Source: Spirochaetota bacterium (lineage in GTDB: Bacteria > Spirochaetota > UBA4802 > JAFGJZ01). Taken from it: a stretch of DNA of 6,679 nucleotides. This document shows, piece after piece, positions 1 through 5,670 of this stretch. The stretch lies in contig JAEWVM010000244.1 in assembly GCA_023396615.1 (NCBI GenBank), positions 1 to 6,679 on the forward strand. Direction: 5' to 3'. A model generated the notes under the pieces. It did not search any database and was not told the DNA's origin. It worked only from the letters and a program-made list of their open reading frames with translations. Position 1 is the first letter of the stretch; each line of letters opens with the position of its first letter. The translations under genes and the position numbers were made by a program.

Positions 1-916
1 GTATAAAACAGTCGGTGGTTTTACTTGCGGAACAGAACTCGGACATGGTCTATTGAACTATAAAGCAGACATGTTTGATCTTACACTCATCATGGCAAAG
101 GTTTGGGAACCTAATACCCTTGACACCAAAGATGATGACACTACTGAAAAAAATGATGTCACTTTTTACGGAGCGGATGCTACTCTTAAACTGAATGACG
201 ATATCAAAATAAGACCTGCTCTTTATCTGATACAGGCAGAAAAAAACCAGAATCCGGCCGATTCAAAAGTTGCATTCGTAGGAAAAACAGCAGTAATTCC
301 TTCAATAGGTGCAAACATGAAATTCGGCGATATTACAGTTGACTTCGCAGGAGCCTACGGTAATTGCGCAAAAGACGAAAATGATGTTAAATACAGCGGT
401 TATGCTGTGGATCTATCCCCTGCTTATAAACTATCAGAAGAAATGAAAGTCGGTGGTTTTTTCACCCTTCTTTCAGGAGATGACGGATCATCAGCAACTA
501 AAAGTAAATCATTCGCTGACTTCACTCTAAAAGCAGACGGATGGGGCAGAATGTATCTTCTTGAAAACATGCAGACTTTCAACAATGCAGGAGACCATGC
601 ATTCGCAGATATCAGAGGAAACTCTTCCGGATACATGCTTGTTGGTGCTTTTTTCTCTTATAAGCTTTCTGGTATTGAAGTAAAAGTACAGGGAGCATGG
701 GGACGATTGAACAAAGTTGCATCAGGAGCAAAAAAAGATCTTGGTGTTGAATTTGACGGACAACTTTCATACGAAGTTGAGAAAAACGCGAAATTGATAT
801 TTGAATGCGCATATCTTGCAACAGGTAAAGCATTCGGAGAAGACGGTGTAATAAACACAACCTCAGAGAAGCAGAAAGCTTTGTATTCTGCTCTCGGTAT
901 GTCATATAAATGGTAA
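1..916 (+). CDS. Outer-membrane beta-barrel (porin-like) protein, 5'-truncated by window edge
   Basis: The reading frame is open from base 2 to the TAA at 914-916, giving 304 visible residues; the start and any signal peptide lie to the left of the window. A TTG at 53 could be read as a start but is only an internal Leu codon of this frame. The protein shows alternating polar/hydrophobic stretches typical of transmembrane beta-strands, many Gly and aromatic residues at strand ends, and acidic loops (for example the DDDTTEKND and SGDDGSSA segments). It ends in LGMSYKW, with hydrophobic or aromatic residues at -1, -3, -5 and -7, as expected of a BAM-recognised C-terminal beta-signal, although the last residue is Trp rather than the commoner Phe. 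The style resembles the large porin/alginate-export-like barrels of environmental Gram-negatives, but I cannot name the family or its substrate. It is followed directly by a terminator, so it is the last gene of its transcript. Confidence 0.72.
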   Translation, partial: YKTVGGFTCGTELGHGLLNYKADMFDLTLIMAKVWEPNTLDTKDDDTTEKNDVTFYGADATLKLNDDIKIRPALYLIQAEKNQNPADSKVAFVGKTAVIPSIGANMKFGDITVDFAGAYGNCAKDENDVKYSGYAVDLSPAYKLSEEMKVGGFFTLLSGDDGSSATKSKSFADFTLKADGWGRMYLLENMQTFNNAGDHAFADIRGNSSGYMLVGAFFSYKLSGIEVKVQGAWGRLNKVASGAKKDLGVEFDGQLSYEVEKNAKLIFECAYLATGKAFGEDGVINTTSEKQKALYSALGMSYKW

Positions 917-944
917 ACTAAACAACAACTTCATCTCTCTTAAC

Positions 945-965
945 AGCGCCCCTAACGGGGCGTTT
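945..965 (+). terminator. Rho-independent terminator of the porin-like gene
   Basis: A six-pair GC stem (CGCCCC at 947-952 with GGGGCG at 957-962) closes a TAAC loop. An outer G-T and A-T pair may extend it, and the + strand continues TTTGTTATTT. It lies about 30 bases after the porin stop. The opposite-strand dus gene ends at 967, so the two units converge here. Read on the minus strand, the hairpin is followed by CTGTTAAG, a poor U-tract, so it should terminate the + transcript better than the minus one. Confidence 0.8.
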
Positions 966-966
966 G

Positions 967-1893
967 TTATTTCTGAGTAAACTCGTCAATAATCCCAATA
1001 AGATAATCAAGCGAAGTGGTATTTGCAATTTTACCGCGAAGATTTGCCGCACCGCGAACACCGTTGAAGTATTTTAAAAGATGTTTCCGCGCTAGAACAA
1101 GACCGTAGTCGCCGTAATGATCAATCATGGAAAGCAGATGAAGTTTTGCCTCCGCACCCCTTTCGGAATCTTCCGGAATTTTACCGGAAAAAATCCAGGG
1201 ATTACCGATAGCTCCTCTGCCGATCATTACTGCTGTACATTTCGAAAAATTGATTTTATCGTAAGCATCTTGATTTGATTTAATATCACCGCTTCCTATT
1301 ACAGGAATTTTTGACAAAGAAGCAATTTCTGCAATGATATTCCAGTTTGAAAGACCTGTATACTGCTGAGAAGCCGTCCTTCCATGAACCGCGACATGAT
1401 TGATTCCGCATTCTTCCAGAATGTGCAGAACCTCAATATAATTTTTCTCTTTCTCGGTATAACCTATTCGTATCTTCGCACTAACGGGAATTTTCACACT
1501 TTTAACAACCGCTTCGGCTATTTTCGAAAGCAAAGCGGTATTGCGCAAAAGTCCGGCACCTGCCCCGGGAGCACAGACTTTTTTCATACAGCAGCCCATA
1601 TTAATATCTATTCCGTCAGGCGAAAGCTCTTCGGCTATCCTCGCGGCATCAGCCATAATAGAAACATCTTTCCCGAAAATCTGAATGATAACAGGACGCT
1701 CTTTGTCAGATATTTTCATCATCTGAAGAGTTTTTGGATGTCTCCGGGTAATCGCTTCAGCACTTAACAGTTCGGTATAAACAAGAGAGGCTCCGTGAGA
1801 TGAACATATTTCGCGGAAAGGAAGATCTGTATATCCGGCAAGAGGCGCCGACACAAGTGGATTTTTTAAAGATAAAGAACCTAAAGAAATCAT
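967..1893 (-). CDS. dus: tRNA-dihydrouridine synthase, DusB-like
   Basis: FMN- and NAD(P)H-dependent enzyme that reduces specific uridines to dihydrouridine in the tRNA D-loop; cytoplasmic. It has 308 residues, slightly shorter than the usual 310-330 of this family. The N-terminal TIM barrel shows APLAGYTDLPFR (residues 16-27), the DINMGC motif with the expected catalytic Cys at 101, KIRIG (140-144, Lys contacting substrate/FMN), VHGRT (169-173), GSGDI (200-204) and MIGRGAIGNPWIF (223-235). The C-terminal helical tRNA-binding domain has RKHLLKYF (269-276). The residue after the catalytic Cys is Cys rather than the family's usual Pro. The start chosen is ATG at 1893, which shares its A with the TGA of the upstream MBL gene (TGATG); a TTG one codon earlier is a poorer choice. 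A weak TAGG lies five bases upstream, so translation is probably coupled to the MBL gene. The general function is secure; assignment to the DusB/NifR3 subgroup rests on the motif style. Confidence 0.93.
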   Translation of the reverse strand: MISLGSLSLKNPLVSAPLAGYTDLPFREICSSHGASLVYTELLSAEAITRRHPKTLQMMKISDKERPVIIQIFGKDVSIMADAARIAEELSPDGIDINMGCCMKKVCAPGAGAGLLRNTALLSKIAEAVVKSVKIPVSAKIRIGYTEKEKNYIEVLHILEECGINHVAVHGRTASQQYTGLSNWNIIAEIASLSKIPVIGSGDIKSNQDAYDKINFSKCTAVMIGRGAIGNPWIFSGKIPEDSERGAEAKLHLLSMIDHYGDYGLVLARKHLLKYFNGVRGAANLRGKIANTTSLDYLIGIIDEFTQK

Positions 1894-2846
1894 CAAAGCC
1901 TAAACTGCATTCCCTCTGTAGCCGTAAAAATTTCAGGTTTTTCAGAGCTCGAAACATTACGGTGCTCAATAGCTTCAAAAAGATTAGCTGCGATTTGAGA
2001 ATCAGAATATGAAGGATCATGATGAGTCAGTATAAGCTTGGAAACATTCCATCTGAGAGCGCAGTTTACAGCCATAGTATAAGATGTATGACCCCAGTCG
2101 AATTTCATGAAAGAATCATCAAGAGAATACTGCGAATCTATCATGAGAATTTCCGAGTTATCAAAGAAATGCTTATTCTCTACATTCAAAGATTCAAGAT
2201 ACTCCCCTGTAAATTCGGCATCAGTCGCAAAAATGAAAGTCTTACCGTTTTCTCTGAAGCGGTATGCGAAACTTCCACCCGGATGACGAAGCGGTATACA
2301 ATCAACCGTCATGTTCCCTATTTTAATTTCCTGTAAGGGGGATATTTTTATAAAGTCTTTCTGCGAACCCATTTCTTCGAGCTTACGCGGAAAAAATCTG
2401 AAATCATGCTGATATTCAAATCGGCTCTGCATGTCACCTACAGGCGAATAGAAATGGATTCTATTGCCGGGCATCCATGCAGGTTTAAAAAATGGAAATC
2501 CCTGAACATGATCCCAATGTGTGTGAGTTATAAAAAAAGAAATATCGGTTCCCTTCAAAAATTTTTCTTCTTTAATCAGCTTGTCTCCGAGAGGTCGAAG
2601 CCCCGTACCGCAATCCAGTATACAAATATCGCCTGAATCTGAAGTAACCGAAACACATGTGGTGTTTCCGCCAAAAATATTCGACAAATCCAAAGGAAGC
2701 GAATTTATAAAGCTCTCTATACCTGATTCAGAAGAAATATCCTCTTTAGCGGCAAGACTCAGAACTTTTTTGAGTTTTTCACGATATTCCCCTGTAGTTA
2801 GAGGAGTAGGAAGCGACCCGCGCACCCCCCAAAGCTCAATCAGCAT
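1893..2846 (-). CDS. MBL-fold metallohydrolase (COG1235/PhnP-like group)
   Basis: A 317-residue metallo-beta-lactamase-fold protein, predicted cytoplasmic with no signal peptide. The opening ELWGVRGSLPTP, then GGNTTCVSV (59-67) and DCGTGLRPLG (78-87), mark the group of uncharacterised bacterial hydrolases often labelled cAMP-phosphodiesterase-like or PhnP-like. The metal site is complete: THTHWDH (His108, His110, Asp112, His113), His188 in RHPGG, Asp209 in ATDAEF, and His275/276 in LTHHDP. This implies a dinuclear hydrolase acting on a phosphodiester or similar ester, but the substrate is unknown. About 45 residues, partly helical and charged, separate WGVRGSLPTP from GGNTTC. The ATG at 2846 has a GGAG Shine-Dalgarno six bases upstream (complement of 2853-2856). 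Its TGA overlaps the dus ATG by one base, making a two-gene operon driven from the promoter at about 2904-2932. The family is confident; the role is not. Confidence 0.88.
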   Translation of the reverse strand: MLIELWGVRGSLPTPLTTGEYREKLKKVLSLAAKEDISSESGIESFINSLPLDLSNIFGGNTTCVSVTSDSGDICILDCGTGLRPLGDKLIKEEKFLKGTDISFFITHTHWDHVQGFPFFKPAWMPGNRIHFYSPVGDMQSRFEYQHDFRFFPRKLEEMGSQKDFIKISPLQEIKIGNMTVDCIPLRHPGGSFAYRFRENGKTFIFATDAEFTGEYLESLNVENKHFFDNSEILMIDSQYSLDDSFMKFDWGHTSYTMAVNCALRWNVSKLILTHHDPSYSDSQIAANLFEAIEHRNVSSSEKPEIFTATEGMQFRL

Positions 2847-2903
2847 TCAACACTCCAGTCATCAAGAACATAATAAATAAAAAATAAATACCGTTCAATA
2901 CTA

Positions 2904-2932
2904 AGTATACTGTGCAAAATCAGTCAATTCAA
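2904..2932 (-). promoter_or_regulatory. Sigma70-type promoter for the MBL-dus operon
   Basis: On the minus strand, a -35 TTGAAT (complement of 2927-2932) is followed by a 17-base spacer and a -10 TATACT (complement of 2904-2909). Transcription would start near 2897, leaving a leader of about 50 bases before the ATG at 2846. The AGTATACT at 2904-2911 is a perfect palindrome, so a TATACT also reads on the + strand, but no matching -35 lies to its left. Confidence 0.6.
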
Positions 2933-2960
2933 TTTCTAAATCGGCTTCATTCAATTCTTC

Positions 2961-2991
2961 TTGACACGTCTGTTCATAAATTAAATAAGAT
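2961..2991 (+). promoter_or_regulatory. Putative psd promoter
   Basis: A perfect -35 hexamer TTGACA lies at 2961-2966. The best -10 match is TAAGAT at 2986-2991, at a long 19-base spacing; at 16-17 bases only poor A/T-rich hexamers are available. Transcription from this arrangement would begin around 2998, almost at the Shine-Dalgarno, giving an unusually short leader. The -35 is convincing, the -10 less so. Confidence 0.45.
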
Positions 2992-2997
2992 AGCAAT

Positions 2998-3003
2998 GGA
3001 AGG
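2998..3003 (+). promoter_or_regulatory. Ribosome binding site deciding the psd start
   Basis: GGAAGG at 2998-3003 sits five bases before the ATG at 3009. An in-frame GTG at 3003 overlaps this site and is therefore not a plausible start. Confidence 0.7.
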
Positions 3004-3008
3004 TGTTT

Positions 3009-3857
3009 ATGAACGGTTTTCTGATTTTCTTTTTCCACATAATACCAAAAGCTTTTCTTTCACGCATTTTCGGGTATTTCGCGCGCACTAGATTATCCGC
3101 CCACATAATGCTTAATTGGTTCGTAAACCGCTTTAAAATAAACATCAACGAAACTCTTATCCCGGAAAAAGGTTTCAAGACCATGGATGAGTTTTTTACA
3201 AGAAAACTCAAACCGGGCGTCCACAATATCGATAAAACTCCAAACGCCGTTGTTTCTCCGGTCGATGCCGTTATCGCAGAATTCGGACCCGTAACCGGAA
3301 CAAGGGTTCTACAGGCTAAAAATATTGATTACCTACTGGCTGATATAATTCCGAATCACATGCATCATTTCTTTATCGACGGTTCATTTGTTACTCTTTA
3401 CCTTTCACCATCTGATTATCACAGAATTCATTCACCCGTTGACGGAGACGTAATGGGTTACCTCTACATCCCCGGTAAACTTTTTCCGGTAGCAGAATTT
3501 ATGACAGAAGGTGTTAACCGTCTTTTCTGCAAAAATGAAAGAATGATTACATTTATCCAGACGTCACACGGTAAATGCGCCGTAATTAAAGTCGGAGCAA
3601 TGAATGTTGGAAGAATTTCTCTTTCATACGATGATTTTGAAACAAATAAAACAGCTTTCAGAAAAAAACGCGAAAACTTTTATAACTCGGCATTTCAGCC
3701 TCAGTTATCCCGCGGCGATGAAATCGGAGCTTTCCATCTCGGTTCTACGGTTATAATGCTTTTCGAAAAGGATATGATAAACTGGCATATTCTTAGACAA
3801 AATCAGCGTGTGAGGGTTGGACAGAAGCTCGGTGAATTCAAAAAGAAAGAAATATAA
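3009..3857 (+). CDS. psd: Phosphatidylserine decarboxylase proenzyme
   Basis: Decarboxylates phosphatidylserine to phosphatidylethanolamine at the inner membrane, the last step of PE synthesis. It has 282 residues, somewhat shorter than the E. coli enzyme but within the bacterial long-type Psd range. The hallmark LGST lies at residues 244-247. The proenzyme is expected to self-cleave before Ser246, giving a beta chain (1-245) and an alpha chain (246-282) with an N-terminal pyruvoyl group. The other members of the self-cleavage triad are visible: Asp86 in VSPVDAV and His141 in SPSDYHRIHSPVDG, with His138 nearby. The N-terminus (residues 1-22) is strongly hydrophobic and could hold the protein at the membrane. 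MDEFFTRKLKPG (59-70) is a typical family segment. The gene stands alone: no pssA is adjacent, although gpsA, another phospholipid gene, lies downstream in a separate unit. Confidence 0.95.
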   Translation: MNGFLIFFFHIIPKAFLSRIFGYFARTRLSAHIMLNWFVNRFKININETLIPEKGFKTMDEFFTRKLKPGVHNIDKTPNAVVSPVDAVIAEFGPVTGTRVLQAKNIDYLLADIIPNHMHHFFIDGSFVTLYLSPSDYHRIHSPVDGDVMGYLYIPGKLFPVAEFMTEGVNRLFCKNERMITFIQTSHGKCAVIKVGAMNVGRISLSYDDFETNKTAFRKKRENFYNSAFQPQLSRGDEIGAFHLGSTVIMLFEKDMINWHILRQNQRVRVGQKLGEFKKKEI

Positions 3858-3903
3858 AAGCTAAGGGATTTCTTAGATTATTCCGAAAATCTTAATGCGG
3901 GAT

Positions 3904-3938
3904 TCTATAAAACCATGACATGTTTCCGGTTTTATAGA
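3904..3938. repeat. 11-bp perfect inverted repeat between psd and the TPR gene
   Basis: TCTATAAAACC (3904-3914) and GGTTTTATAGA (3928-3938) are exact reverse complements around a 13-base loop that itself contains CATGACATG. No run of T follows the right arm (it continues TTTGCCCC), so it is not a standard intrinsic terminator. It ends 23 bases before the TPR start. It could be a leader hairpin, an operator or a small dispersed repeat. Confidence 0.6.
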
Positions 3939-3961
3939 TTTGCCCCATCAAGAGGTATTTC

Positions 3962-4825
3962 ATGAGAACTTCAAATTCTGTACCGGCTGATGCCGTTTCG
4001 GTCTACAACAAAGCGCTTGAGCTGTCAAACAAGGGTGAGCTGAGAGCGGCTCTTGACTTTTATCTTCAGGCAATTAAAATTCACCCGAAATTTCTGGAAG
4101 CCTTCAACAATTTGGGAGAAACATATTCAAAACTCGGCGAAAGAAACAAAGCAATAAAAACCTATCTAGAAGCTCTGACAATACAGAGAGATCACCGCGT
4201 TCTTCTTAATCTTGGAGTGGAATATTACAATTCAGCGAATTTTCAGCAGGCGCTTTCTCTCTTCACGGAATCACTGAACATAAATCAGTCATTTACAGAA
4301 GGGCATTTCTATACAGCTCTTGCTTATCACAGAACTAAAAATGTTCCATCGGCAGAACTGCATCTTAAAAAAGTTATTGAACTGGATTTCCGCCATCTGA
4401 AGGCGAATTATCTTCTATCTTCCATACTATATGATAAAAAAGAATACAATAAGGTCATCGAGTGTCTCGACAAAATAAAAGACATAGCAGACGATAAAGC
4501 ATTTGTAAAAAAATATTACGGTTTCTGCATGTATCATTTGGGAAATTATATGGAAGCAGCCGAACTTCTTTCAGAAGCGATGCACCTTTCTCCTGAATAT
4601 TCAAAATTCAAGGATTACATCAAATCAATGACTTATGAAAATAAAATAAAGGAAATCGGAGACATCAAACTCAAAATAAAGGATCTCGAAAAGAAAATGA
4701 TGAAAGGAGACAGCTCAATCGGAGATTACACTCACCTTTCAATGCTTTATATATTTAACGGCGAGAACAAAAAAGCCGAACAACTGCTGACTCCGTTAAA
4801 GGAAAAGTTTAAAAAAGCGAGCTAA
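3962..4825 (+). CDS. Tetratricopeptide-repeat protein
   Basis: A 287-residue protein built almost wholly of TPR helix pairs, a fold that binds other proteins; no catalytic domain is visible. Repeats run at about residues 11-44, 45-78, 79-111, 112-145, 146-178 and 180-213, with the usual small/aromatic pattern, e.g. AFNNLGETYSKLGERNKAIK in the second. Residues 225-247 are highly charged (Lys/Glu/Asp with Ile/Leu) and may form a short coiled coil. A last helix pair follows at about 253-284. There is no signal peptide or membrane segment, so it is predicted to be cytoplasmic. The ATG at 3962 has AGAGG six bases upstream (3951-3955). It is 104 bases after psd and could be cotranscribed with it or use its own promoter. 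The partner and process are unknown. Confidence 0.88.
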   Translation: MRTSNSVPADAVSVYNKALELSNKGELRAALDFYLQAIKIHPKFLEAFNNLGETYSKLGERNKAIKTYLEALTIQRDHRVLLNLGVEYYNSANFQQALSLFTESLNINQSFTEGHFYTALAYHRTKNVPSAELHLKKVIELDFRHLKANYLLSSILYDKKEYNKVIECLDKIKDIADDKAFVKKYYGFCMYHLGNYMEAAELLSEAMHLSPEYSKFKDYIKSMTYENKIKEIGDIKLKIKDLEKKMMKGDSSIGDYTHLSMLYIFNGENKKAEQLLTPLKEKFKKAS

Positions 4826-4839
4826 AAGCCCGCTTTTTT
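4811..4839. terminator. Bidirectional rho-independent terminator
   Basis: AAAAAAGCG (4811-4819) pairs with CGCTTTTTT (4831-4839). After an A-C mismatch, GCT (4821-4823) pairs with AGC (4827-4829) around an AAA loop. The stem ends in a T-run on + and in a T-run on -, so it can stop both converging transcripts. The TAA of the TPR gene (4823-4825) is in the apex, and the TAA of the slyD-like gene (complement of 4838-4840) is at the stem base. Confidence 0.88.
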
Positions 4840-5401
4840 AATGCCCGCATCCGCAATTGCATCCGCCGCTTTTTTTATCTTTATCATCATCGCATTCGCA
4901 ATCGTCACCGCAATCGCAGTCATCACCGCAATCACAATCATCTCCGCAGCCATCTTCAGAAAGATTGTATTTTGCTTCAGAATTAACTTCAACAAGTTTA
5001 ACCTTAAACATCAGATCTTTTCCTGCAAGAGGATGATTGAAATCTAGTTCTACATCTGATTCTGTAACTGATTTGATTTTTGCCGGGTGATGCATACCGT
5101 CCGGCATCATAACTTCGATGACAAGCCCTTCCTGAGGTTCAAGAAAATTTTTCATTTCCGACAAAGGCACTTTTTCTATATAAGTATCGCTATACTCACC
5201 ATAAGCATCTCCGGCTTTCACAAGAAATTCCTTTTCTTCACCTATGTTCATCATCACTATCTGCTTTTCAAATTCGGGAATAACTGATTCTGCCCCGATT
5301 TCAAATTCAAGCGGATCACCGTTTTCGGAGCTGTCAAAAATTTCTCCGCCTGCAAGTTTGCCCGTATAATGAACAGCGGCAAACATCCCATTGTTTATCA
5401 T
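4838..5401 (-). CDS. slyD: SlyD-like FKBP peptidyl-prolyl cis-trans isomerase with Cys/Asp-rich metal-binding tail
   Basis: Catalyses prolyl isomerisation and acts as a folding chaperone; the SlyD family also carries nickel and other metals. It has 187 residues, close to E. coli SlyD. The FKBP fold shows VHYTGKL (10-16), IFDSS (21-25), GAESVIPEFEK (36-46) and NIGEEKEF (52-59). The inserted IF chaperone domain, from about DAYGEY (65-70) to FNHPLAGKDL (121-130), is the SlyD hallmark. The tail (about 150-187) has ten Cys (152, 156, 158, 162, 164, 168, 170, 181, 183, 185), many Asp and a single final His, unlike the His-rich tail of E. coli SlyD. ATG 5401 is chosen because an AAAAGG sits eight bases upstream. 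The frame extends to a TTG at 5485, but that TTG is the first three bases of a TTGACA promoter box. Convergent with the TPR gene, divergent from gpsA. The exact metal cannot be read from sequence. Confidence 0.92.
   Translation of the reverse strand: MINNGMFAAVHYTGKLAGGEIFDSSENGDPLEFEIGAESVIPEFEKQIVMMNIGEEKEFLVKAGDAYGEYSDTYIEKVPLSEMKNFLEPQEGLVIEVMMPDGMHHPAKIKSVTESDVELDFNHPLAGKDLMFKVKLVEVNSEAKYNLSEDGCGDDCDCGDDCDCGDDCECDDDKDKKSGGCNCGCGH
4892..4951 (-). repeat. Tandem 18-bp repeats encoding the SlyD tail
   Basis: About three 18-bp units (4898-4915, 4916-4933, 4934-4951), each coding for a CGDDCD-like hexapeptide; the last is diverged at its edge. The units differ mainly at codon third positions (GCA/ACA for Cys, GTC/ATC for Asp on the + strand), so they look old and under selection for the peptide rather than freshly duplicated. 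Confidence 0.75.
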
Positions 5402-5408
5402 TCTTTTT

Positions 5409-5414
5409 ACCTTT
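5409..5414 (-). promoter_or_regulatory. Ribosome binding site deciding the slyD start
   Basis: On the minus strand, AAAAGG followed by TAAAAAGA precedes the ATG at 5401, a normal spacing of eight bases. A long A-run upstream (complement of 5412-5420) adds an unstructured, A-rich leader. Confidence 0.6.
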
Positions 5415-5446
5415 TTTTTTATTTGAAAAAACCGCGAAGGTTCTTT

Positions 5447-5464
5447 CTTACAAGCTAATGTAAG
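5447..5464. promoter_or_regulatory. Dyad overlapping the slyD -10 box (possible operator)
   Basis: CTTACA (5447-5452) and TGTAAG (5459-5464) form a perfect six-base inverted repeat around a six-base spacer. It covers the -10 hexamer and the expected start point of the slyD promoter, where a bound dimeric repressor would block transcription. The site does not match an operator I can name with confidence, and a six-base dyad can occur by chance. Confidence 0.35.
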
Positions 5465-5485
5465 CACATAATCCCGACATGTCAA
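5457..5485 (-). promoter_or_regulatory. Sigma70-type promoter of slyD
   Basis: On the minus strand, a perfect -35 TTGACA (complement of 5480-5485), a 17-base spacer and -10 TACATT (complement of 5457-5462). Transcription would start near 5450, about 50 bases before the ATG at 5401. This excludes the longer frame that begins at 5485. Confidence 0.72.
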
Positions 5486-5594
5486 GGAAAGTTATTCACT
5501 ATTTCCGGGTATATTTATACTCAGCATTGATGCACACAATTATTTTAAAACGCGAATAGAGCTGTCATCGACATATTCAAAGAATCAAATTCTC

Positions 5595-5625
5595 TTGACA
5601 TCACCGCATAATGCATTTTTATGAA
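5595..5625 (+). promoter_or_regulatory. Putative gpsA promoter
   Basis: A perfect -35 TTGACA lies at 5595-5600. The -10 could be TATGAA at 5620-5625 (19-base spacer) or TTTTAT at 5617-5622 (16-base spacer). A start near 5630 would leave about 40 bases of leader before the GTG at 5671. The in-frame ATG at 5611 falls inside the promoter spacer. Confidence 0.55.
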
Positions 5626-5655
5626 AAAGTGCGGATGAACGCATATTCTCAAAAC

Positions 5656-5661
5656 AAGGAG
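5656..5661 (+). promoter_or_regulatory. Ribosome binding site deciding the gpsA start
   Basis: AAGGAG at 5656-5661 is nine bases before the GTG at 5671. The other in-frame starts, ATG 5611 and ATG 5635, have no comparable site. Confidence 0.72.
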
Positions 5662-5670
5662 TACTCGAAA

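Noticed and set aside
612..905. Minus-strand open frame of 97 residues inside the porin gene
   Set aside because: Antisense to a beta-barrel reading frame; the composition is unlike a real protein and no start signal is seen.
1384..1767. 127-residue open frame on + inside dus
   Set aside because: It lies wholly opposite the well-supported Dus coding sequence, has no recognisable domain and no clear ribosome site; it is a shadow frame.
2019..2880. Three + strand open frames opposite the MBL gene
   Set aside because: All are antisense to a conserved metallohydrolase with intact motifs and show no protein-like features of their own.
3875..3892. Small AGATT/AATCT hairpin after psd
   Set aside because: Only five A/T-rich pairs around an eight-base loop with no T-run; too weak to call a terminator.
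3881..3911. Possible TPR promoter, TTCCGA with TATAAA at 19 bases
   Set aside because: The -35 matches only three of six positions and the -10 lies in the inverted repeat; not enough to list as a feature.
4892..4951. Tandem 18-bp repeats considered as a CRISPR-like or intergenic satellite array
   Set aside because: The repeats are directly adjacent without spacers, in frame, and encode the metal-binding tail of the SlyD-like protein.
4841..5047. Hydrophobic 68-residue + frame that could look like a membrane peptide
   Set aside because: Its Ala/Ile-rich sequence is the complement of the Cys/Asp repeat codons of the slyD tail, so the hydrophobicity is an artefact.
5509..5520. GTATA-TT-TATAC dyad between slyD and gpsA
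   Set aside because: Short and AT-only apart from its end bases in an AT-rich spacer, with no promoter elements positioned around it; likely chance.
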